Notes: generated by a model not told the origin, from the sequence alone. Shown: positions 48,858 to 58,173, counted from the first letter of the stretch. The stretch: 64,000 nt of DNA from JAIVJZ01 sp036386515 (GCA_036386515.1 DASVVO010000089.1:186001-250000); one strand, 5' to 3'. Numbers and translations are program-made.

Positions 48858-49724
48858 ATGAGCGACACGTTAAAACAAATTCTTCCGCGTTCGTTGAGGA
48901 CGCGTCTAGGGGCTGTGCGCCGAGGCGTGCGCGCCCTCCCGTTCAGGACGGCGGGGCAGAAGCGGCGGCTGCTCGAAACCGGCGCGCTGAACGCGACCGA
49001 GCGCGAACTCCTGCGGCCGGTGGAGAGCCGCATCTCGCCGCGCGACACGATGTACACGGGCGACGGCGCGCATTATTTCAAGGTCGGACTCTCGGCGATG
49101 CGCGCGCTCGAAGAAGCGTTGCGGCGTGCGCAGCTATCATCCGTGCGGCGCGTGCTCGATCTGCCCTGTGGTCATGGACGCGTCCTGCGTTTCCTCGTCC
49201 GGCGATTTCCCGAAGCCGCCTTCACGGCCTGCGACCTCGACCACGACGGAGTTGATTTTTGCGCGCGCACGTTCGGCGCGACGCCCGTCTATTCCGCGAC
49301 CGACCTCGACGCGCTCTCCTTCGACACGTCGTTCGATCTCATCTGGTGCGGCTCGCTCATCACGCACCTCGACGCCGAACCGACGCGCGCCCTCTTTCGT
49401 CTCTTCGCGCGCTGCCTCGCGCCCGGCGGACTCCTGCTGTTCAGCGCGCACGGTGATTTCGTCGCCCGCCGCATGCCCGCGGGCGAGTTTGATTACATGC
49501 TGACGGGCGAACAAGTGGAGACGATCACGGCGCGTTACGCCGCGACGGGCTTCGGTTATGAAGACTACCAATGGCAGGAGGGCGGATACGGCGTCGCGCT
49601 CACTTCTCCCGCGTGGATACGCGCGCGGCTCCAAGAGGCGGGCGGCCTCACAGAAGTCTATTTCGGCGAGCGCGTCTGGGACGAGCACCACGACGTGTAC
49701 GGATACGTCAGGGAAGCATCGTAA
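48858..49724 (+). CDS. class I SAM-dependent methyltransferase
   Basis: A 288-residue soluble enzyme. About 90 N-terminal residues include an amphipathic segment and a YTGDGAHYFKVGLSA motif. The Rossmann methyltransferase core follows, with VLDLPCGHGRVLRFLVRRFP (motif I), ACDLDHDGVDFCARTFG and FDLIWCGSLITHLD. Type 11/12 family. In the polysaccharide locus it may methylate a sugar or terminal residue, which would fit the Wzt tail that reads chain ends; the substrate is inference. It is followed at once by an 18-bp tandem array. Confidence 0.85.
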   Translation: MSDTLKQILPRSLRTRLGAVRRGVRALPFRTAGQKRRLLETGALNATERELLRPVESRISPRDTMYTGDGAHYFKVGLSAMRALEEALRRAQLSSVRRVLDLPCGHGRVLRFLVRRFPEAAFTACDLDHDGVDFCARTFGATPVYSATDLDALSFDTSFDLIWCGSLITHLDAEPTRALFRLFARCLAPGGLLLFSAHGDFVARRMPAGEFDYMLTGEQVETITARYAATGFGYEDYQWQEGGYGVALTSPAWIRARLQEAGGLTEVYFGERVWDEHHDVYGYVREAS

Positions 49725-49740
49725 ATCCCCAAGCGATGAA

Positions 49741-49846
49741 CGCGCCTTCAACCACGAGCGCGCCTTCCACCACGAACGCGCTTTCAACCACGAGCGCGGT
49801 TTCAACCACGAGCGTGCTTTCAACCACGAGCGCGGTTTCCACGCGC
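49741..49846 (+). repeat. 18-bp tandem array, 5.9 copies
   Basis: Units of the form CGCGCTTTCAACCACGAG follow each other from 49741 with few substitutions. The period is strict, and several frames remain open on both strands (for example TTSAxS repeats from an ATG at 49738, and KARSWL repeats on the minus strand). No Shine-Dalgarno supports translation. It starts 16 nt after the methyltransferase stop. Confidence 0.85.
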
Positions 49847-49928
49847 TAACCTCTTCCTTCGCGCCTCAGCTTCTCCGGGGTGAAAATCAAACTCGCGCGG
49901 GGACGCAAAGAGAGCGGGCAGCCTGCGT

Positions 49929-50918
49929 TCAAATTTCCAGCGCGCCGTAACGCGCGGCGGCGCGCTCTCGCCTTCGCGCCTGTCGCCGCGCCACGAGGCG
50001 GTGCGGCAGGAGCAGACCGGCGAGCAGTTTTAACGACTCGTCGGCGCGCCGCGCGCCGCGCCAGTTTCCCGCCGCCAGTTGCAACGCCTTCAACTTCTCG
50101 CCCCGCCGCATGAACTCCTGCGCGCTGCGAAACCGGACGATGGTCTGAAACTCCGCCAACTCGCGCGCGCTCAAGTTGAGCGCGGCGGCCGTGCGCTGCT
50201 GCGCGGCCAGTTTCTCGCGCAGCATCATGGAGAGGTTGCGGCTCGTGTTATACCCGTGCTGCCGCCACGCGGCGAGAATCGCGGGGTCGAAAGCGAAGTC
50301 GCCTTCCGCGCACAGGCGCAGGTAGAGTTCATAATCTTCCAGCCCCGCTTGTTCGTTCCAACGGTGCGCGCCGAGCGCGGCGCGGCGATACACGACCGTC
50401 GGGCTGAGCGGCGCGAGCGTTTCCAAAAGCATCCGCCGCACGTCGCCGTCGCGGTAATGCGCCCAGTCGCCGGTGGAGTCGATGATGCGATCCCCGGCGT
50501 CGATGCTGTAAGCGTGCCCGTAGGCGAGCACGGCGCGCGGGCGTGCTTCCAACGCCCCGACGCGGGCGCGCAGGAATCCCGGAAACCACAAATCGTCCGA
50601 ACCGAGATAGGCGAAGTAGCGACCGCGCGACCGCGCGAAACCTTCGTTGAGCGTCGCCGAGAGGCCGCGATTTTCGCGCGCGAGAAAGTGGCAGGCGACG
50701 GGACAGTCGCGCAACACGCGTTCGATGAGGTGCGGCGAATCGTCGCGCGAGCCGTCGTCTATGACGATCAGTTCGAGCGGCGCGAGCGTCTGCCGGAAGA
50801 CGGAGCGCAGCGTTCGTTCGACGAAGGGCGCGTGGTTGAACGAGGGCACGACGACGGAGACGGTGGCCGCGTCGTTCCACCCCGGCGCGGGAGGCGCGCT
50901 TGCTGGCGTTTTTAACAT
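49929..50918 (-). CDS. GT2-family glycosyltransferase
   Basis: A 329-residue inverting GT-A enzyme. VSVVVPSFNHAPFVERTLRS, IVIDDGSRDDSPHLI (nucleotide-binding Asp pair) and YFAYLGSDDLWFPGFLRARV (the DxD equivalent) are clear, with an acceptor region WNEQAGLEDYELYLRLCAEGDF. The C-terminal 80 residues are helical and basic. A TATAGT box ends 6 nt before the start codon (leaderless type). Divergent from the GT4 gene at 50952 with only 33 nt between start codons. Donor and acceptor unknown. Confidence 0.88.
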   Translation of the reverse strand: MLKTPASAPPAPGWNDAATVSVVVPSFNHAPFVERTLRSVFRQTLAPLELIVIDDGSRDDSPHLIERVLRDCPVACHFLARENRGLSATLNEGFARSRGRYFAYLGSDDLWFPGFLRARVGALEARPRAVLAYGHAYSIDAGDRIIDSTGDWAHYRDGDVRRMLLETLAPLSPTVVYRRAALGAHRWNEQAGLEDYELYLRLCAEGDFAFDPAILAAWRQHGYNTSRNLSMMLREKLAAQQRTAAALNLSARELAEFQTIVRFRSAQEFMRRGEKLKALQLAAGNWRGARRADESLKLLAGLLLPHRLVARRQARRRERAAARYGALEI

Positions 50919-50924
50919 CCGGTC

Positions 50925-50930
50925 ACTATA
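50925..50930 (-). promoter_or_regulatory. -10 hexamer of a probable leaderless GT2 transcript
   Basis: On the minus strand TATAGT ends 6 nt before the ATG at 50918. The opposite strand reads as TATATT (50928-50933), 18 nt before the GT4 ATG, so a single AT-rich core may serve both divergent genes. Confidence 0.45.
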
Positions 50931-50951
50931 TTAAAACAAGTCCGGTCTTCC

Positions 50952-52076
50952 ATGAGAGTCCTGCACCTACTCGATTCGCTCAACCGCGGCGGCGCGGAAA
51001 CGCTCGCGCTCGACGTGTGCCGCAACGCGCGCGCGCACGGACTCGAACTCACCTTCGCGGCAACCGGCGGCGGCGAACTCGAAGACGACTTCCGACGCTC
51101 CGGCACGCACTTCGTCAAACTCCCGCGCCGCCTCCCGCTCGATCTGAAACTGGCCGGGCAACTGCGGCGTTTGATCGCGGAACGCGCCGTCGAAGTCGTG
51201 CATTGCCACCAAGCGGTCGAAGCCCTGCACGCGTATCTGGCGACGCGCGGCGACTCCGGCGTCAAACGCGTGCTCAGTTTTCACCTCTGCGCGGCGGATG
51301 CGAAGAACCGTCTGGCCTTGAAGTTTCTCGCGCCGCGCATGGACGCCAACGTGGCCGTCAGCCGCGAACTGCTCGCCTGCCTCGACTCGGAAGGCGGCTT
51401 TGCGACCACGAAAAATTTTCACGTCGTCTATAACGGCGTGGACGCGTCGCGGCTGCAAGCGACGACGGGCGCGAGCGACCTGCGCGCGGAGTTGAAACTG
51501 CCGGAGGGCGACCTGCTGCTCGGCATGGTCGGCAACTTCTACGCCGATGCGCGCAAGGATCAACTGACGGTGTGCCGCGCGCTCGCAGACGTTTTTCGCC
51601 GCGTGCCGAACGCGCACTTCGCCTTTGCCGGGGGGCACGCCGGAGAAGGCGCGGCGCGGATTTATCAGGAGTGCGTGGACTATTGCCGCGAGCAGGGCAT
51701 CGCGGAGCGCGTGCATTTCCTGGGGAAGCGGGCGGATGTCGCGGGTATCCTGCGCGCGCTCGACCTCTTCGTCTTCTCGTCGCGCCAGGATTCGTTCGGC
51801 GTGGCCGTCGTCGAAGCCATGCTCGCGGGCGTGCCGGCAATTGTCTCCGACATCGGCGCGCTGCTGGAAGTAACGAACGGGGGCGAACACGCTTCGGTCT
51901 TTCGCACAGGCGATGCAGACGATCTCGCGCGCCGTCTCGTCGAACTCATCACCGACCGCGCGCGGCGCGTGCGGCTCGCGGCGGCGGCGCGCGTGTGGGC
52001 AGCCCGCGAATTCGGCATCGAAACGCACATCGCGAATTTACTCAAACTGTACAAGTCTCTGCCCAGCGTGCCATGA
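50952..52076 (+). CDS. GT4-family glycosyltransferase
   Basis: A 374-residue GT-B enzyme. MRVLHLLDSLNRGGAETLAL is the characteristic N-terminal start, followed by VVHCHQAVEALHAYLA, VYNGVDASRLQA, LGMVGNFYADARKDQLTVCRA and the donor-binding EX7E region SSRQDSFGVAVVEAMLAGVPAIVSD. No signal peptide or TM helix. It probably adds a sugar to the undecaprenyl-linked chain. The next GT4 gene starts 60 nt after its stop. Confidence 0.9.
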   Translation: MRVLHLLDSLNRGGAETLALDVCRNARAHGLELTFAATGGGELEDDFRRSGTHFVKLPRRLPLDLKLAGQLRRLIAERAVEVVHCHQAVEALHAYLATRGDSGVKRVLSFHLCAADAKNRLALKFLAPRMDANVAVSRELLACLDSEGGFATTKNFHVVYNGVDASRLQATTGASDLRAELKLPEGDLLLGMVGNFYADARKDQLTVCRALADVFRRVPNAHFAFAGGHAGEGAARIYQECVDYCREQGIAERVHFLGKRADVAGILRALDLFVFSSRQDSFGVAVVEAMLAGVPAIVSDIGALLEVTNGGEHASVFRTGDADDLARRLVELITDRARRVRLAAAARVWAAREFGIETHIANLLKLYKSLPSVP

Positions 52077-52136
52077 TCTCGCCGGTTCAAGTTCTACACA
52101 TCCATTCGCTTATTCGATGAACAGGAAACGCCACGC

Positions 52137-53252
52137 GTGCGCGTATTGATGGGGATGCCCGACCGGGAATCGCTGGGCGGCCCGGCGGCTTGCGAACCGC
52201 CCTTCGTCGCGGAGTTGCGCGCGCTCGGCGCGGAGGTCGCGGCGGAGACTTACGTCTACGGCGAAAAGCTCGGCAGGACGACTCTCCGGCAGCGCGTCGC
52301 GCGCGTGCTCTCGACGGCGCGACAGTTGCGCCGCCGTCTGCGCCGCGAGCCGTTCGACATCGTTCACTTGAACACCTCGTTTGACCGGATGGCGCTCCTG
52401 CGCGACGCCGCGACCCTGCGGCTCTTGCAGCCCACGCGCGCCAAAATCTTTTTGAAGTTCCACGGCTCGGACGCCGCGCTGTTTGAAACGGGCAACCCCG
52501 CCGTCGGCGCGCTCGTGCGCTTCGTGTTAGAGCGCGCCGACGGCATCGGGCTGCTCTCATCGGAGGAGCGCGAGAATTTCACGCGCGCGGGCGTTGACCG
52601 GCGCAAACTCTTCGTCGTCAAAAACGTGGTGGCGGGCGCGGCGGGCGATACTGAGGCAGGAGCAAACTTGCGCGCGAAGTTGGGCGCGGACGCGGAGACG
52701 CCGCTCCTGCTGTTCATCGCGCGGTTCATTCCGGCCAAAGGTTTGACGGACGTGATTCGCGCCTGCGCCATCCTGCGCGACGAGGGGCGCGCCTTCGAGT
52801 TGCTCTGCCTCGGCGACGGCACGGCGCGCGCGGCGGCCGAAGCGGAGGTGGCGCGTCTAGGTTTGCAGGAACGCGTGCGCTTCTTCGGCTACGTGCCCGA
52901 AGCGGAGACGCCGGAGTTTTACGCGGGCAGCACGATGCTTTTGTTCCCCACCTATCATTACGAAGGTTTCCCGATGGTGATTTTCAAATCGCTCGCCGCC
53001 GGGCTGCCCGTCATCACGACGCGCATTCGCGCCGCCGCCTATTACCTGAGCGAGCCGGACAACTGCCTCTGGGTCGAGCCGAAGAATCCGCGCATGCTCG
53101 CGGAAAAGATCGCACGGCTGCTCGACCAACCGGAGGCGTGCGCGGCCATGCGTCGCAACAATCTCGAACTCGCGCGGCGGTTCACAGCCCCGTTCGTAGC
53201 GCCGGAGTATCTGGCAATATATAATCAACTCATCGCGGACAAGTCGAGTTGA
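52137..53252 (+). CDS. GT4-family glycosyltransferase
   Basis: A 371-residue GT-B enzyme starting at GTG (MRVLMGMPDRESLGGPAACE). FDIVHLNTSFDRMALLRDA, FLKFHGSDAALF, FIARFIPAKGLTDVIRACAIL, and the donor-site segment LFPTYHYEGFPMVIFKSLAAGLPVI are typical; the second Glu of EX7E reads as Lys (EGFPMVIFK), a change seen in some relatives. The 3' end is part of a 24-bp tandem duplication. Same orientation and unit as the preceding GT4. Confidence 0.88.
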   Translation: MRVLMGMPDRESLGGPAACEPPFVAELRALGAEVAAETYVYGEKLGRTTLRQRVARVLSTARQLRRRLRREPFDIVHLNTSFDRMALLRDAATLRLLQPTRAKIFLKFHGSDAALFETGNPAVGALVRFVLERADGIGLLSSEERENFTRAGVDRRKLFVVKNVVAGAAGDTEAGANLRAKLGADAETPLLLFIARFIPAKGLTDVIRACAILRDEGRAFELLCLGDGTARAAAEAEVARLGLQERVRFFGYVPEAETPEFYAGSTMLLFPTYHYEGFPMVIFKSLAAGLPVITTRIRAAAYYLSEPDNCLWVEPKNPRMLAEKIARLLDQPEACAAMRRNNLELARRFTAPFVAPEYLAIYNQLIADKSS

Positions 53253-53282
53253 AGCAATGCGGACAAGTTGAGTTGAAGCAAT
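53235..53282 (+). repeat. 24-bp tandem duplication at a gene end
   Basis: GCGGACAAGTCGAGTTGAAG (first 20 bases) is repeated at 24-bp spacing (53235-53258 and 53259-53282) with one T/C difference. The first copy contains the GT4 stop codon, so the duplication did not change the product. Confidence 0.8.
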
Positions 53283-53403
53283 GTCCCGCCGGCTGCGGCC
53301 ACGGCAGGCATTACTTTGAGCTTGCAGGCGCGCAGAGAGCACCGAGCGGCAATTCCGGGTCACTTGAGAGAACAGGGAAGCGGGCGCGAGATAACGACGG
53401 CGC

Positions 53404-55584
53404 ATGAAACAGATTTTGCAAAACTATAAGACGGGCGAAGTGTCCGTGGCCGACGTGCCGCCGCCCATCGCGCAACGTGGGCGCGTGCTGGTGCGCACCG
53501 CCGCCTCGCTCATCAGCGCGGGCACGGAGCGCATGGCCGTCGAACTCGGCCGCAAGAGCCTCATCGGCAAGGCGCGCGAACGCCCAGACCTCGTCCGTCA
53601 GGTGATCCGCAAGGCGCAGCGCGAAGGCTTGATGAACACCCTCACGGCCGTGCAGGCGAAACTGAACGCCGCCAACGCGCTCGGCTACAGCGCGGCGGGC
53701 ATCGTCGTCGGCGTGGGCGACGACGTGACGGCATTCAGCGCGGGCGACCGCGTGGCCTGCGCGGGCGCGGGCTTCGCTTCGCACGCCGAAGTTTTATCTG
53801 TGCCCAAAAACCTGTGCGTGCGCCTGCCCGCCGCCGTTGATTTCGAGGCGGCCGCCTTCGGCACGCTCGGCGCAATCGCGCTGCAAGGCGTGCGGCTCGC
53901 CGAACCCACGCTCGGCGAATCAGTCGTCGTCATCGGACTCGGCTTGCTCGGTCAACTCACCGTCCAACTTCTGAAAGCGAACGGGTGCCGCGTCTTCGGC
54001 CTTGATCTCGACGCCGCGAAAGTTGCCCTCGCGCGCACGCTCGGCGCGGACGACGCGGCCGTCTCCGGCGGCGAGACTTTGAACGCCGTCATGGAGTGGA
54101 CGCGCGGGCGCGGCGCGGATGCGGTGTTGATTACGGCCGCCACCTCCTCCGATCAGCCGGTTGAATTGGCGGGCGAGATGTCGCGTCTGAAGGGGCGCGT
54201 CGTGGCCGTCGGCCTCGTCGGGATGAACGTGCCGCGCAAAATTTATTACGAGCGCGAACTGACGCTCAAAGTCTCGATGTCGTATGGGCCGGGTCGTTAC
54301 GATCCAGAATACGAGGAGCGCGGCCACGATTACCCATTCGCCTACGTGCGCTGGACTGAGGGGCGCAACCTCGAAGCCTTCCTCGACCTCGTGGCGGCGG
54401 GCAGCGTGCGCCTCGCGCCGCTCATCACGCACAGGTTTTCCATCGCGGACGGCGAGCGCGCCTACAACCTCATCGCGGGCGAGACGAAGGAGCCTTATCT
54501 CGGCATCGTGCTCAACTACGACACGGAGCGCGAAATCGGGCGCAGCATCGAACGTCGCGCCGCGCACGACGCGTCCGCCGCGCGCGCTCCTGCCGGAGCG
54601 GACGTGCGCCTCGGCCTGATCGGCGCGGGCAGCTACGCGCAAAAGTTTCTGCTCCCGAACTTCAAAGCGAACGGCGCGGTCGGCCAGGCCATCGCCACGG
54701 CTTCCGGCATCTCGGCGCACGGCATCGGCGAGAAATACGACTTCGCGCGCGTCGTCGCGAGCGCGGAAGAGGTCATCGCGGACGCGGGCGCAAATTTGAT
54801 CGTCATCGCCACGCGCCACGATTCGCACGCGCCCCTGGCGCGTCGCGCGCTCGAAGCCGGGCGACACGTCTTCGTCGAAAAACCGCTCGCGCTCAACGAC
54901 GAAGAGTTGGACGGCGTGCTGGCGGCGGCGCACGCGTCGCGCGGTCAACTGATGGTCGGCTACAACCGTCGCTTCTCGCCGCACGCACGCGCCTGCGCCG
55001 AAGCCTTCGCCGCGCGCCGCGAACCGCTCTCGATCCTCTATCGCATCAACGCCGGTCGCATCCCGCGCACCCACTGGATTCAAGACCCGCGCGAGGGCGG
55101 CGGGCGCATCATCGGCGAGGTCTGCCACTTCATAGACCTGATGCACTTCCTGACCGGGGCCATCGTCACGCGCGTCTATGCCGAGGCGGTCGCCGGCCGC
55201 AACGAGGAGACACTCGACGAAGATTCAATCGTCGTCACGCTGCGTTTCAGCGACGGCTCGAACGGCCAGATCGCCTATCTCGCCGAAGGCGACCGCGCGC
55301 TCGCCAAAGAACGCATCGAGATTTTCGGCGGAGGCCGTACTTTCGTCATCGAAGACTTCCGCTCCGCCACGCTCTACGAACGCGGGCGCGAGCGACCCCA
55401 GGCGAAACTGCGCGCGCAGGACAAAGGACAGGCCGCGGAGGTGCGCGCCGTCTGCGAAATGGTCAGGGCGAACACCCCCGCGCCCATCGCCCTCCGAGAC
55501 CTCGCGGCCACCACGCGCGCCACCTTCCGCATCCGCGACTCCCTGCGCACGGGACAGGCGATGGAAGTGACAGGTGACAGGTAA
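53404..55584 (+). CDS. two-domain oxidoreductase: MDR dehydrogenase + Gfo/Idh/MocA
   Basis: A 726-residue fusion. The N-terminal half (about 1-345) is a medium-chain dehydrogenase fold: ASLISAGTERMAVELGRKSL, GYSAAGIVVGVGDDVTAF and VVIGLGLLGQLTVQLLKANG (NAD(P) site); the usual zinc-ligand Cys/His are not evident. The C-terminal half (about 400-690) is Gfo/Idh/MocA: RLGLIGAGSYAQKFLLPNF, HVFVEKPLALNDEEL and RIIGEVCHFIDLMHFL. Such bi-domain proteins occur in heparinase-like and polysaccharide clusters and probably oxidise or isomerise a sugar. The last codons (TGDR) are encoded by a heptanucleotide array. Confidence 0.85.
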   Translation: MKQILQNYKTGEVSVADVPPPIAQRGRVLVRTAASLISAGTERMAVELGRKSLIGKARERPDLVRQVIRKAQREGLMNTLTAVQAKLNAANALGYSAAGIVVGVGDDVTAFSAGDRVACAGAGFASHAEVLSVPKNLCVRLPAAVDFEAAAFGTLGAIALQGVRLAEPTLGESVVVIGLGLLGQLTVQLLKANGCRVFGLDLDAAKVALARTLGADDAAVSGGETLNAVMEWTRGRGADAVLITAATSSDQPVELAGEMSRLKGRVVAVGLVGMNVPRKIYYERELTLKVSMSYGPGRYDPEYEERGHDYPFAYVRWTEGRNLEAFLDLVAAGSVRLAPLITHRFSIADGERAYNLIAGETKEPYLGIVLNYDTEREIGRSIERRAAHDASAARAPAGADVRLGLIGAGSYAQKFLLPNFKANGAVGQAIATASGISAHGIGEKYDFARVVASAEEVIADAGANLIVIATRHDSHAPLARRALEAGRHVFVEKPLALNDEELDGVLAAAHASRGQLMVGYNRRFSPHARACAEAFAARREPLSILYRINAGRIPRTHWIQDPREGGGRIIGEVCHFIDLMHFLTGAIVTRVYAEAVAGRNEETLDEDSIVVTLRFSDGSNGQIAYLAEGDRALAKERIEIFGGGRTFVIEDFRSATLYERGRERPQAKLRAQDKGQAAEVRAVCEMVRANTPAPIALRDLAATTRATFRIRDSLRTGQAMEVTGDR

Positions 55585-55702
55585 CAAGTGACAGGTAACA
55601 AGTGACGGGTGATAGGTAACAGGTGACAGGTGACGGGTGACAAGTTAAAACCGGGAACTTGTATTGTTCTGACCTGTCACCCGTCACCTGTCACCCGTCA
55701 CT
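55567..55702. repeat. heptanucleotide inverted array, GTGACAG family
   Basis: A long left arm of GTGACAG/GTAACAA/GTGACGG/GTGATAG units (55567-55646) and a right arm of CTGTCAC/CCGTCAC units (55673-55702). It belongs to the same family as 25070-25147 but is less perfect. The array contributes the end of the oxidoreductase frame and ends about 10 nt before the asparagine synthase ATG, which lacks a Shine-Dalgarno. Confidence 0.85.
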
Positions 55703-55711
55703 CTTAAAATT

Positions 55712-57670
55712 ATGTGCGGCATCGCCGGAATCATCGGTCGAAATCCTGAGCGGCGCATGGGCGCGATGCTCGCGTCTATCGAGCATCGCGGGCGCGACGA
55801 CGAAGGTGTGTGGACGGCCGCGCCGGTTGACGCGGAAGGCCGACAGGCGTGCCTCGGCCACCGTCGGCTCTCGATCATCGACACGAGCGAGGCCGGGCAC
55901 CAGCCGATGCACTATGCCGACGGCCGCTACTCCGTCACCTTCAACGGCGAGATTTACAACTACCGGGAACTGCGCGCTCAACTCGAAACTACAGGACATC
56001 GCTTTCGCACCGACTGCGATACCGAAGTGCTGCTCGCGGCCTACGCCGAATGGGGCGTGCCTGCGCTCGCGCGTCTGAACGGCATGTTCGCCTTCGCCCT
56101 GTGGGACGCGCACGCACAGGAGTTGATACTCGCGCGCGACCGCCTCGGCATCAAGCCGCTCTATTACGCGTTCGGCTCCGGGGAAGAGAACGGCGCGGGC
56201 GCGGGGTCTGCGGGTCGGTCGTTCATCTTCGCCTCCGAGATCAAAGCGATCCTCTCGACCGGGCTGGTCGAACGCGCGCTCGACGCGGAAGCCCTCAATC
56301 AATACCTCACCTTCCTCTGGACGCCCGACCCGCACACGGTCTTTCGCGGCATCCACAAATTGCCGCCCGCGCACGTTTTGACGTGGCGCGCCGGCGAGGT
56401 GAGCGTGCGCGAGTGGTGGGACGTGTCATTCGCCGAGATCGAAGAGGGGCGCGGCGAGGAGTTCTGGCGCGAGCGGGTGCTGGAAACTCTGGAGCGCGTC
56501 GTGCGGCTGGAGATGGTGGCGGACGTGCCGCTCGGCGCGTTCCTCTCCGGCGGCGTGGATTCATCGTCGATCGTCGCCCTGATGAATCGACACAGCGACG
56601 GGCGGCGCGTCTCCACCTACACCGTCGGCATCAAGCAGGAAGACCTGCGCTACGACATCATCCCCGACGACGCGCGCTGGGCGCGCCAGGTGGGCAAACT
56701 GCTCGACACTGATTATCACGAGTTGATGCTCCAACCGGACGTGTGCGACCTGTTGCCGAAACTCGTCCGGCACATGGACGAACCCGTCGCCGACCCGGCC
56801 GTCATCACGAGCTATCTCGTCTCGCGTGCGGCGCGCGAAACTCTGACGGTGCTGCTCTCCGGCGTCGGCGGCGACGAAGTTTTCGCCGGCTACCCGCGCC
56901 AACTCGCCATGCGGCTCGCGGGCGCGTTCGACCCCGTGCCCGGCATCCTGCGCCGTCCGCTCATGTCCGCCCTCTCAAACGCCCTGCCCGGCGGCCTGCC
57001 CGGACGCTTCACCGCGCCCCTGCGTAACGCCAAGAAGTTCACACGCTCCGCCGCGCTCGATTTCGAGGAACGCTACCTCGGCTTCGGCACCTACTTCACC
57101 GACGCGGCCAAACGCCGCCTCTACACCGACGACCTGAACGAGGCCACGCGCGACTTCGACGCCTACCGCCAACACCGACGCCACTTCGCCCGCGTCGCCG
57201 ACGCCGCCCCGCTCAACCGCCTGCTCTATGTTGACCTGAAAACTTTTCTCCCCTGCCTCAACCTCGCCTACACCGACAAGACCTCGATGGCCGCCACCCT
57301 CGAAGTGCGCGTACCCTTCCTCAACGTCGAACTCGTCGAACTCGCCGCGCGCATGCCCGTCAACCTCAAACTCCGCGGCCTCAAACGAAAGTACATTCTC
57401 AAACGCGCCGCCGAAAGCCTGCTGCCGCATGATGTCGTCTGGCGCAAAAAAGCGGGCTTCGGCGCGCCCATCCGCTCCTGGCTGCGCGGCGCGCTGAAGC
57501 CCATGGTCGAAGATTTACTCTCCGAGGAAACCGTTCGCCGTCGCGGCCTCTTCCGCCCCACCGAAGTTCGCCGCATCATCGACGCCAACCTGTCAGGGCG
57601 CGAAGACTACAACCTCCAGGTCTTCCAACTCCTCACCCTCGAACTCTGGCAACGCGAGTTTATGGACTGA
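55712..57670 (+). CDS. asnB: asparagine synthase (glutamine-hydrolysing)
   Basis: A 652-residue protein. An N-terminal class II glutaminase (MCGIAGIIGR, with catalytic Cys2; RRLSIIDTSEAGHQPM; NGEIYNY) is joined to the synthetase/AANH ATP-pyrophosphatase domain (LGAFLSGGVDSSSIVALM, SGVGGDEVFAGYPRQ, and YTDKTSMAATLEVRVPFL). The length is about 100 residues more than E. coli AsnB, as in the group often found in exopolysaccharide clusters. There it may amidate a sugar acid instead of making free asparagine; both are possible. No Shine-Dalgarno; the start follows a heptanucleotide array. Confidence 0.9.
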   Translation: MCGIAGIIGRNPERRMGAMLASIEHRGRDDEGVWTAAPVDAEGRQACLGHRRLSIIDTSEAGHQPMHYADGRYSVTFNGEIYNYRELRAQLETTGHRFRTDCDTEVLLAAYAEWGVPALARLNGMFAFALWDAHAQELILARDRLGIKPLYYAFGSGEENGAGAGSAGRSFIFASEIKAILSTGLVERALDAEALNQYLTFLWTPDPHTVFRGIHKLPPAHVLTWRAGEVSVREWWDVSFAEIEEGRGEEFWRERVLETLERVVRLEMVADVPLGAFLSGGVDSSSIVALMNRHSDGRRVSTYTVGIKQEDLRYDIIPDDARWARQVGKLLDTDYHELMLQPDVCDLLPKLVRHMDEPVADPAVITSYLVSRAARETLTVLLSGVGGDEVFAGYPRQLAMRLAGAFDPVPGILRRPLMSALSNALPGGLPGRFTAPLRNAKKFTRSAALDFEERYLGFGTYFTDAAKRRLYTDDLNEATRDFDAYRQHRRHFARVADAAPLNRLLYVDLKTFLPCLNLAYTDKTSMAATLEVRVPFLNVELVELAARMPVNLKLRGLKRKYILKRAAESLLPHDVVWRKKAGFGAPIRSWLRGALKPMVEDLLSEETVRRRGLFRPTEVRRIIDANLSGREDYNLQVFQLLTLELWQREFMD

Positions 57671-57702
57671 CCCCACCTACGCCCACTTAAAAGACTATCT
57701 TT

Positions 57703-58170
57703 CTACGCACGACGCTCACGACCTCGCGCCTTAATCCTCTCTCGTTCCGCACCCGCCCTGCTCCTTGCGATTGCCGCGCCCAGCACGTTCAGCGGCTCAT
57801 CTTCAATCCTCACGTGTCCCTCCTGCGCCAGCACGTACAACTTGAGCGCGGCCGTGTGCGCACTTGATTGCAAATAGATTATTTCGATTGTCGCCAGCAA
57901 AGCCTCGTCCAACTGATTCATGCCGCGCAAGCCGCTCTTGATGGCAGACCTGAAACTGATGAACACGCGAGCCAGCGTTTCCGGCGCGTCGGGGTCGCCT
58001 TTCAAGATTGACTCGACCGACATCGCTAGCCATTCCTGATCAACAATCAGCTTCTCGGCATCCTCCGGCAACTCCTCTGCAAGACTCACGGCAACCTCCA
58101 TTCCGGCAGCATCAATGTGGATAAATTTGTAGGTGAAAAACTTATCCCAACTCCTAACAATTACCGACAT
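57703..58170 (-). CDS. hypothetical protein of the small accessory island
   Basis: Start placed at ATG 58170 (MSVIVRSWDKFFTYKFIHID), because a TTGACG-TATAAG promoter ends 3 nt before it; longer forms from 58194 or a TTG at 58203 would overlap that promoter. The 155-residue product is soluble and helical (EELPEDAEKLIVDQEWLAMSVESIL, SAHTAALKLYVLAQEGHV) with a basic C-terminus (RERIKARGRERRA). No family recognised. It is divergent from the XRE gene at 58249. Confidence 0.6.
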   Translation of the reverse strand: MSVIVRSWDKFFTYKFIHIDAAGMEVAVSLAEELPEDAEKLIVDQEWLAMSVESILKGDPDAPETLARVFISFRSAIKSGLRGMNQLDEALLATIEIIYLQSSAHTAALKLYVLAQEGHVRIEDEPLNVLGAAIARSRAGAERERIKARGRERRA

Positions 58171-58173
58171 GTC

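Noticed and set aside
49738..49849. 37-codon TTSAxS repeat protein
   Set aside because: No Shine-Dalgarno, and the same array is open in other frames and on the other strand, so openness comes from the 18-bp period.
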